NCBI GenBank assembly: GCA_019802505.1
Contig: JAFMOC010000092.1
Coordinates: 678,001-742,000 of the forward strand
Direction of reading: 5' to 3'
DNA length: 64,000 nucleotides
Source of the DNA: Corydoras sp. C115
Lineage: Eukaryota > Chordata > Actinopteri > Siluriformes > Callichthyidae
Each line of letters starts with the position of its first letter. Positions within the stretch are counted from its first letter, which is position 1. Of this stretch, positions 57,001-64,000 are shown piece after piece. Below the pieces are notes generated by a model. That model worked only from the letters and a program-made list of their open reading frames with translations. It ran no database searches and was not told where the DNA came from. A program made the position numbers and the translations under genes.

Positions 57001-60000
57001 ATGTGGAATTCGGCTCTTGAACAGACAGACGTCAGCACACGTCCGGTTTGACAGATCCACCAACTCCAGAGCAATGCCTGAAGAGCAGCATGTGCTCCTC
57101 ATGGCTGGAACTTGATGTCCCTGTTTATAACACTCCTCCTACTTAATACATCTGGTGGATGAATTGACATGGGACAGTGGTTCTGTAACTGATGATAAAA
57201 AAGGGAGAAAACTCTCGCTGTCTTTATCTTTCCCCATTCAGCCTCTTTCGTGAGGTTGTGCAAATCATGATGTATCGGGTGGCCAGCGGTACTAGTTGAT
57301 TCCTTGGCAAACAAACAAACATCTGGTGCGAAGGAAATATGAAGCAAAGCAAAATATGACATCAGTTTCAGCTCCATTATGGAAACGGTACGAGTCGTGC
57401 TCGGTCTATTGACAGCACGGCATTTATCATAACATAAACATCATGAACACCTCTGCAAGAAAGATGATATCAGGATCATTATAGAATAGTGGATCGGGTA
57501 GGAAAAGGATAGAATAGCATTTTATCAGCTTTAAAGTTCATTCATTCATTCATTCATCCATTCATTATCTCCCGCTTTATCCTATATTAGGGTCGCGGTG
57601 GGGTTCCCTCCATGCCCATCCAGGGGAGAACGTTTCATGCGCTGGGCAGATACACCCAGGACAGGGCGCCAATCTATTGCTGGGCACACACTCACTCACA
57701 CAGACACACTCTATATGGGGCAATTTGGAGAATTCAATTGACTTGATCCATATTTTTGGACTGTGGGAGGAAACCGGAGAACCCGGAGGAAACCCACGCA
57801 GACACGGGGAGAACATGGAAACTCCACCCAGATGGGGATTCGAACCGGGAATCCCTAGTGCTAAGCCACCATGCCGCCCAGCATTAAAGTTGAAACTAAA
57901 ATATATTAAAATATTTACAAGATACAAAAAAAAAAGAAGTAAAGTAAAAAAAATAGAATTTTTTTTGCCAATTATCTCGCACAGACATACACACACTATA
58001 TAGGGGCAATTTAGAACAGCCAATTTACCTTGAATCCCCATTTTTTGGACTGTGGGAGGAAACTCGCAACCATCTACACTCCACCCAGATCAGGATTCGA
58101 ACCTGAATCCCCAGCACTGAGAGGCAAACGTGCTGACCACTGCTCCACCATGCCGTGCTGTTGAAAATGACTCAAACCTAAAATTCTAAGCAAAATAAAA
58201 TACATCTTTATGCAGATCCTCCGTCCAAAGAAAATCCCTACGAGGACATAGAATTGGAAAGTCACTGCGTTGGGAACAAATGTCTCCGGCCGATGTCGCC
58301 TTCCTCACCGACCCCCGACACACCGACGAAGGTATGAGCTTTTCATTAATCTAATCTTCGTTCTCCTGTATCACATGACAGCCACCCATCCGAGCGGGAT
58401 GAGGACCTGATTGTGCTTTGTCGTGCATGATTTATTGTTTAATATTGTTAAACAATAATATTGAGGGCAAGGTAGCTCAGTGGTTAGGGCGTTGGGCTGT
58501 CAATCTGATGGTTGTGGGTTCAAATCCCAGGTCCACTAAAGTTACCAATGTGAGTCCTTGAGCAAGACCCTTAACCCTCATTGCTCCAGGGATGTTGTGA
58601 TGAACCCTGTTCTCACCTTGTAAGTCGCTTTGGATAAAAGCGTCCAATAAATGACCAAATGTAAATGCAAATGTAAATGTATTGTTTAAATCCCTAATTG
58701 TACAAATAAAGGTTATAAATAATGTCCTCACATGGCCTTTATTTACTATCAGCCTGAACCTGGATCCCCAACGCTGAGAGGCAAGCGTACTAACCTCTAA
58801 GCCACCGTGCCTCCAGGGTCTTAATCGCTTAGAATACAAACGAGGTTTAGGCCGTACCGTGTAACCCAGACGACCCTCTTCCCCCACAGCTCTCCTCCAA
58901 GCACGGCTTCTTCAGGCAGAATTCCGAGCGGCGCAGCTTCAAACTTTTAGACCTGCGAAAGACAAACAAAGACGGAGGGATCGCGTTGCCATCGAGGATA
59001 AGCCCACCTTCAACCCCCAGCAGCCCCGATGACACCCCCTCTCTTTCAGGAGACCCCTACAACCGGAGACGGAGGAAAATCCCTAAGGTTCATTTAGCAG
59101 AATTTGAATTGTGTATAGTGCTTGTAAGCAGCGTCATGGTTCAGTGAGTCGGTGTATAGAACTCGTTATCATTATTATTATTCATTCATTCATTCATTAT
59201 CTTCCGCTTTATCCTCTATTCATCCTTAATCCTCTATTATCCATCATATTACATACGTTATTTAACCGAAGAAGTTACAACGCTGATGTAAAGTTCTAAT
59301 GTTATCATTCATTCATTCATTCATTCATTCATTATCTTCCGCTTTATCCTCTATTAGGGTCGCGGGGGGGTTCCCCATGCCCATCCAGGGGAGAACGTTT
59401 CGGGCACTGGGCAGATACACCCAGGACAGGACGCCAATCTATCATTGGGCACACACTCACTCACACAAACACACTCTATATGGGGCAATTTGGAGAACTC
59501 AATTGACTTGATCCATTTTTTTGGACTGTGGGAGGAAACCGGAGAACCCGGAGGAAACCCACGCGGACACGGGGAGAACATGGAAACTCCATCCAGATGA
59601 GGATTCGAACCGGGAATCCCTAGTGCTCAGAGGAGAACGGGCTAAACCACTAAGCCACCGTGCCGCCCTAGTTGCATTATCATTATTATTATTAAACCTA
59701 AACTAAACCTCTCCCTGGCTTTGTCTCCACAAACCAAACTGCCGCTGTCAGATGTATTTACAATAAGAAGCAGAACATAGTGGCTCTGTAGATAAAAGCT
59801 AAAGAAGGAAGGTGGTCATTATCGTTAGCGTTCATTAGTTGAGGTCTTTAAACAAATACAGTGAAAGATCCACCTGATAAAAAGCGGCTGATTTCCTCTC
59901 TAACAGATGGTGCTGAAGATAAACGGTGTTTTTGAGGCTCGAAGGGGAAAGAAGAGGATGAAGCGAGTCTCTCAGTCGACGGAAACCAGTTCAGGGAGAG

Positions 60001-63000
60001 GTGCGTATGCATGCCAGACTGAAATAACACACATTAAGAGAGAATTGCCCCAACTATTCACTTTGAATCCATGTTTTTGGACTGTGGGAAGAAACCAAAG
60101 AACCTGGAGAAAACCCACGCAGACACGGGGAGAACATGGAAACTCCAGCAATCGGGAAATGAACCTGGATCCCCAGCACTGAGAGGCGGATGTGTTAACC
60201 ACGCAATGCCACCATACCACCCCGATATTCCCATCCTGTCCAGATTATTAAAAAAGGGCACCATAGTGTAGAACACTAACACTACAGTATCTATTTCCAG
60301 AAAAGTAATAATGCAGGAGTTGAAGTTTAATATCTGGAAGATGGGTCCACATTCCTCTGCTGGTACACTTTCCACTGAACAACATTAGTTTTGGATCTGA
60401 GCGCTGGGGTGCACAGTGTGAAAGCACCACTGCTTCTCTTCCAGCCTCAACGTAACACATGTGTCCACTTAGTTTTATGGATGTGTTTACATTTTCGGGG
60501 TCAGCGGTGTTTGACCCAAGGTTGAGTTACGCCGCTGTAAGGAATACACATGTGCAATAAGGCCTGAATTGCGTACCTGCTCCCAGTTGATGACGATGTA
60601 CCTCTTGTCCTTTGATGCAGTGACGGACGAAAACAGTGAATCTGAGAGCGACACAGAAGAAAAGCTTAAAGGTGAAAATATGATTTAACATTCTGATTAA
60701 AAACTTTGAGCTGGATTTGAATAGAGGCTCCTGAATAAAAACACAAATTAAAGCAGAAGCAACCTTATATACACACAATGAAACCATACATTTCATTTTA
60801 CAATCATTGCCAATTGGTTCCAGATAGATGCACATTGTAGTTCTACAATTACAGACTGTAGTTCATCTGTCTCATTATCTTGAATGCTTAATTCTCCATG
60901 CCCATCCAGGGAAAAACATTTCGGGCGCTGTGCAGAAAATAATGTAAAAAATAATGTAAAAATTTAGCGGTTCTATTCATTCATTCATTCATTATCTTCC
61001 GCTTTATCCTCTATTAGGGTCGCGGGGGGGGTTCCCCATGTCCATTCAGGGGAGAACGTTTCGGGCGCTGGGCAGATACACCCAGGACAAGGGACACACT
61101 CACACACACAGTCACGCACACAAACACACTCTACATGGGGCAATTTGGAGAACTCAATTGACTTGATCCATGTTTTTGGACTGTGGGAGGAAACCGGAGA
61201 ACCCGGAGGAAACCCACGCGGACACGGGGAGAACATGGAAACTCCACCCAGATGGGGATTCGAACCGGGAATCCCTAGTGCTGAGAGGAGAACGTTCTGA
61301 CCACTAAGCCACCGTGCCGCCCGCGGTTCTATTCATATTTGGTAATATAATTGTAATTGGTTTGTTTGAACCCCAATTAAAAGAAGTTCAAAATAAAGAA
61401 TGGTAAATTAATACCATAACCACAGAGCTGCTGCATCCTATCATATATCAGTCTAGAGAATCAGCGTCAATTTCATATTATGCTAAATGTAAATTAGGGA
61501 TTGAGAACAGCTACATATATATATTGATTCTTTGAGATCCTTTTATTTTAAGGTTTTCATTTCCACCCACAGTTTGACCCTCAGCCTCTGTAATTTTCAT
61601 ATTGGTGCTTCAGCCCACAGCCAGCGGCTGGTCTCAGTGCAGTCCATGTTAAAGCAGACGGGTCGATATCGAACACTGGAGAGAGACCTGATGGATCTGC
61701 AGGAAAGAAAACTCTTTGAGTACTTCCTAGTGGTGGCGCTGCATAAAACAAAAGCTGGAGCACCATACCTGCCTGAGGTCACGCAGCAGTTCCCTTTAAA
61801 GGTGATTACCTCAGTGTACATACTCTAAGGTTAACCAGGGGATCTCCCTTCATTGAATGATGTGCTGTGAGTGTTGATTGATCTGTTTTTAACTTAGCTG
61901 GAGAGAAGTTTTAAATTCATGCGGGAGGCTGAGGACCAGCTGAAGGTCATCCCCCAGTTCTGCTTTCCTGATGCAAAAGACTGGGCCCCTGTGGATAACT
62001 TTCCCAGGTAACGTGTTCCCTAATTCTGAAACTCAATCGATGATCAAACGGTCACCACACGCTGGGTTTTGAAAATATAGCACCGGTCCAATTTTAGGAC
62101 ACGCCCCTTTTCTGCTCCACTTCTTGTCCATGTTCTCAGTTCCACTTACTGTAAGGATGGACTCACTGCATCAGTGTGACTGCAGAACTTAAAAAAACCC
62201 GAATGATACCTGTTCTGTGATGCTCCTGACCAACAGAGAACAGAGAACCAACAGGGGACTAACAACAACAAAGAACACAGATGGACTTGTAAAACTACAA
62301 AGTCCAGCTATATGGCAAGTGGAGGACATAGAACATGGCAAGGTAGCTCAGTGGTCGGGACGTTGGGCTGTCAATCTGAAGCTTGGTGGTTCAAATCCCA
62401 GGTCCACTGAAGTTCCCAATGTGGGTTCTTGAGCAAGACCCTTAACCCTCATTGCTCCAGGGATGTTGTGATGAACCCTGTGTTCACCTTGTAAGTCACT
62501 TTGGATAAAAGCGTCCAATAAATGACCAAATGTAAACATGGAGCAAGAAGGGGGCGTGGCCTAAGTTTTGACTGGTACTTGTACGATCGAATCTCTTAAT
62601 GATCTCACACAGTTTTGCTCAATGTTTTAGTGAGACCTTCTCATTCGTTCTGACTGGGGAAGATGGGAGCAGGAGGTTCGGATACTGTCGCCGGCTGCTG
62701 GTCAGCTCCTTACGTTTCTGGTTCTAACACATTTTTAAAGATTTAGGGTTTAAGATTTAAGATTTAAAGACAAAATACTTCACAATCAAACATAAAAAGC
62801 AGTTTTTTGGGTCTTATTTCTGCTTCTCCTGGTTAGAAAAACTGAATATTTCTCTTTCACACAGCCCAGTGGAAAGGGTCGGCGTCTGCCTGAGGTTTAC
62901 TGCATCGTGAGTCGACTGGGCTGTTTCGATCTCTTCTCAAAGGCATGTTCTTGTGCATATGTACATCACTTACTAGTCATTCAACCTCCTAACGTGATAC

Positions 63001-63419
63001 ATAAAGCGATGTGGTGTTCATTCCAGATGTTGGATGAAGTTGAGAAAAGGAGAGCCATTTCTCCCGCTCTGGTGCAGCCATTCATGAGAAGTGTCATGGA
63101 GGCGCCATTTCCAGCTCCTGGCAAAACCATAACTGTGAAAAACTTCTTACCAGGCTCTGGCACTGAGGTGAGTTCAATCCCAAACTAAAGACAAAGATGA
63201 GATAAAGCAATTCAGTTACAATGCTATTTTCACCTTTAATGCTTGAACCCCCACTCTTTAATTCTTACAGGTAATAGAACTGTGTCGTCCATCGGACTCC
63301 CGATTGGAGCATGTAGACTTTGAGTGTCTCTTCTCCTCTTTGAATTTGCGTCTCCTCCTGCGAGTCTTTGCGTCACTGCTGCTGGAACGGAGAGTCATCT
63401 TTACAGCAGATAAGCTGAG
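54065..63419 (+). CDS. DENND2A: DENN domain-containing protein 2A, partial (3' end beyond window)
   Basis: DENND2A is a GDP-GTP exchange factor for Rab9-type GTPases in endosome-to-Golgi transport (established). Exons: 54065-55069, 55881-56008, 58216-58331, 58890-59087, 59907-60000, 60621-60671, 61614-61801, 61898-62007, 62631-62700, 62865-62942, 63027-63167, 63271-63419; all phases agree. The large first exon (ATG at 54078, alternative at 54258) encodes the disordered N-terminus with ASIRDKISQWEGK, INPLPKPQRTF and a polyproline stretch (NLPPLPSIPPPPLPS). Then KSYEFEDLLQSS, RTLSEENVYEDIL, KENPYEDIEL and FFRQNSERRSFKLLD identify the 2A paralogue. The uDENN part begins near ERKLFEYFLVVALHK; cDENN follows with SFVLTGEDGSRRFGYCRRLL, LPEVYCIVSRLGCF and LLLERRVIFTADKL. 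The rest of cDENN and dDENN lie past 64000. Intron 10 has a GC donor. Unlike the other three genes, no coding indel is seen. Confidence 0.93.
55660..55760 (+). mobile_element. Relic of a tRNA-like SINE
   Basis: AGGCTTGTAGTTAAAGAACC and CCTGAAGGTCCCTGGTCCC resemble the head of the relic at 15935-16120 on the opposite strand. Confidence 0.4.
56009..57540. other. DENND2A intron 2, unique part
   Basis: No exon or repeat recognised in 1.5 kb between exon 2 and the next SINE. Confidence 0.45.
57541..57880 (-). mobile_element. DANA-like SINE in DENND2A intron 2
   Basis: Long (GAAT)n tail, body and short head; likely 8-bp duplication TTAAAGTT at 57532-57539 and just after the head. Antisense to the gene. 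Confidence 0.9.
57995..58157 (-). mobile_element. Old DANA-like SINE head half
   Basis: GGGGCAATTTAGAACAGCC through GCTCCACCATGCCGTGC, diverged, 60 bp upstream of the DENND2A exon 3 acceptor. Confidence 0.72.
58465..58672 (+). mobile_element. SINE-B, full length
   Basis: GGTAGCTCAGTGGTTAGGGC head, intact B box (GGTTCAAATCCC), the CCTTGAGCAAGACCC block and the TAAGTCGCTTTGG end, followed by AAATGTAAATGC units as tail. Confidence 0.9.
58745..58815 (-). mobile_element. DANA-like SINE head fragment
   Basis: CTGGATCCCCAACGCTGAGAGG to TAAGCCACCGTGCC only. Confidence 0.65.
59180..59222 (-). mobile_element. SINE tail fragment
   Basis: (ATTC)n then TTATCTTCCGCTTTATCC and nothing more: an extremely 5'-truncated copy. 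Confidence 0.65.
59308..59668 (-). mobile_element. DANA-like SINE, full length, in DENND2A intron 4
   Basis: Complete reverse copy with a 7-unit ATTC tail; TTATCATT occurs at both borders as a probable duplication. Confidence 0.92.
60050..60222 (-). mobile_element. Old DANA-like SINE head half
   Basis: CACTTTGAATCCATGTTTTTGG to CAATGCCACCATACCACC, diverged; it begins 50 bp after DENND2A exon 5. Confidence 0.75.
60830..60880. mobile_element. MITE fragment
   Basis: CATTGTAGTTCTACAATTACAGACTGTAG is shared with the TIR-proximal part of the Tc1-type MITE. Confidence 0.45.
60890..60945 (-). mobile_element. SINE 3' fragment
   Basis: TTCTCCATGCCCATCCAGGG and ACATTTCGGGCGCTGTGCAG only. Confidence 0.6.
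60981..61322 (-). mobile_element. DANA-like SINE with TSD, in DENND2A intron 6
   Basis: Flanked by GCGGTTCTATTCAT (60967-60980 and 61323-61336). It lacks the GCGCCAATC block and carries an extra CACAGTCACGCACA. Confidence 0.94.
62090..62578. mobile_element. Tc1-type MITE hosting SINE-B
   Basis: TAGGACACGCCCCTTTTCTGC at the left and GGGGGCGTGGCCTAAGTTTTGACTGGTACT at the right are inverted ends, interrupted by SINE-B at 62339-62534. Confidence 0.75.
62339..62534 (+). mobile_element. SINE-B nested in a MITE
   Basis: Full element from CAAGGTAGCTCAGTGG to CCAATAAATGACC, with the 7-bp repeat AACATGG at both borders (62332-62338, 62535-62541). Confidence 0.88.
62943..63026 (+). other. DENND2A: DENND2A intron 10: 84-nt GC-AG intron
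   Basis: Starts TTCTCAAAG|GCATGT and ends TTCCAG|ATGTTGG. The flanking protein (LGCFDLFSK / MLDEVEKRR) is conserved and contiguous in DENND2 proteins, which fixes the GC donor. The intron is a multiple of 3 and has no stop in frame. Confidence 0.85.
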
Positions 63420-64000
63420 GTATAAACATTTTTAGCACTCAGAGGGAACAGGAATCATGATTTTGTACGCATTTATGTTGTCAATTTAATAATTAAATAC
63501 ATTGAATTCAGTTTGGGTATTTAAAAAGTTATTATGGAATCAGCAGCGAGAAATCCGTGACACCATTAGTGGAGAAAATGTGTGGTCCCTGAAACCATTT
63601 GTCAAAGTCAGGAGGCAGATATGGAAAAAATGTTGTAGTGTTTTATAAGGTTGCCATGGGGATGAAACAAAATTGAGTTTTTTCCTTTGCAAAAAAAAGA
63701 AAAGGCCACTAAAAGCCAAACACTGGTATTAGCAGAGTGGAGATTGACCGAGTTGTGTACATAGTGAGGGATTAAAATCATGTGCTCATCCTCCACACAA
63801 CTTCAACTACAGTTGTGCAATTTGCCGTGACTCGATTCAAACCAGGCCCTTCTTCTGTGATTTGTCTTCTGCTGTTTGGTCAAATAAGCGAGAGATGTTA
63901 GGAGGGAACGGCGGCGTCATTTTAGAAGGAAACCTGGCTCTGTCACTTCAGATTGTTAGGAGAATAAATGGAAACAGGTTTTTTTTTGCAGATATAAGAT
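63420..64000 (+). other. DENND2A intron 12, continues past the window
   Basis: Starts with donor AG|GTATAA. No repeat family or further exon recognised to the window end. Confidence 0.6.

Overview
This is a vertebrate nuclear window, almost certainly from a teleost fish. It has spliced genes with GT-AG introns, no operons, a very high density of tRNA-derived SINEs of the DANA/Mermaid type with (GAAT)n tails, a second fish tRNA-SINE family, Tc1-type MITE fragments and many microsatellites. The species cannot be named from the sequence; the DANA-like SINE hints at an ostariophysan but does not prove it.

Four protein-coding genes can be assembled exon by exon. (1) ADPGK (+, 11372-16804): ADP-dependent glucokinase, 7 coding exons. 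A CpG-rich putative promoter and non-coding first exon lie near 9420-9829, and a 13-bp minisatellite fills the proposed first intron. (2) BBS4 (-, 30788-19326): the TPR subunit of the BBSome, 16 coding exons, convergent with ADPGK, with a canonical RFX X-box just upstream of its ATG. (3) ADCK2 (-, 37362-32500): mitochondrial UbiB-family atypical kinase, 7 exons, with a 1-kb CA-rich minisatellite directly upstream of its start. (4) DENND2A (+, about 53333-63419 and continuing beyond the window): Rab GEF, divergent from ADCK2. ADPGK-BBS4 are neighbours in human 15q24 and ADCK2-DENND2A are neighbours in 7q34, so two mammalian neighbourhoods are joined here. The genes share no obvious pathway (glycolytic priming, ciliary trafficking, coenzyme Q/mitochondria, Rab activation).

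Layout: 1-9100 is intergenic and repeat-rich; 9200-16.8 kb ADPGK; 19.3-30.9 kb BBS4; 32.5-37.4 kb ADCK2; 37.4-39.9 kb minisatellites; 40-53 kb mostly unique non-coding DNA (intergenic or 5' region of DENND2A); 53.3-64 kb DENND2A.

The main story besides the genes is SINE biology. About 50 copies or fragments of one tRNA-derived SINE occupy a large share of the window, many nearly identical and with perfect target-site duplications. They include nested insertions, two insertions at the same target, tandem same-strand pairs within one duplication, insertions a few bases from ADCK2 splice donors, and a SINE head that may supply the ADPGK branch point. Four single-base indels break the frames of otherwise perfectly conserved exons in ADPGK (two), BBS4 and ADCK2, plus a fifth phase mismatch in BBS4; this pattern looks more like consensus error in the assembly than true gene loss. 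I found no CRISPR, prokaryotic, viral or wholly new gene system.
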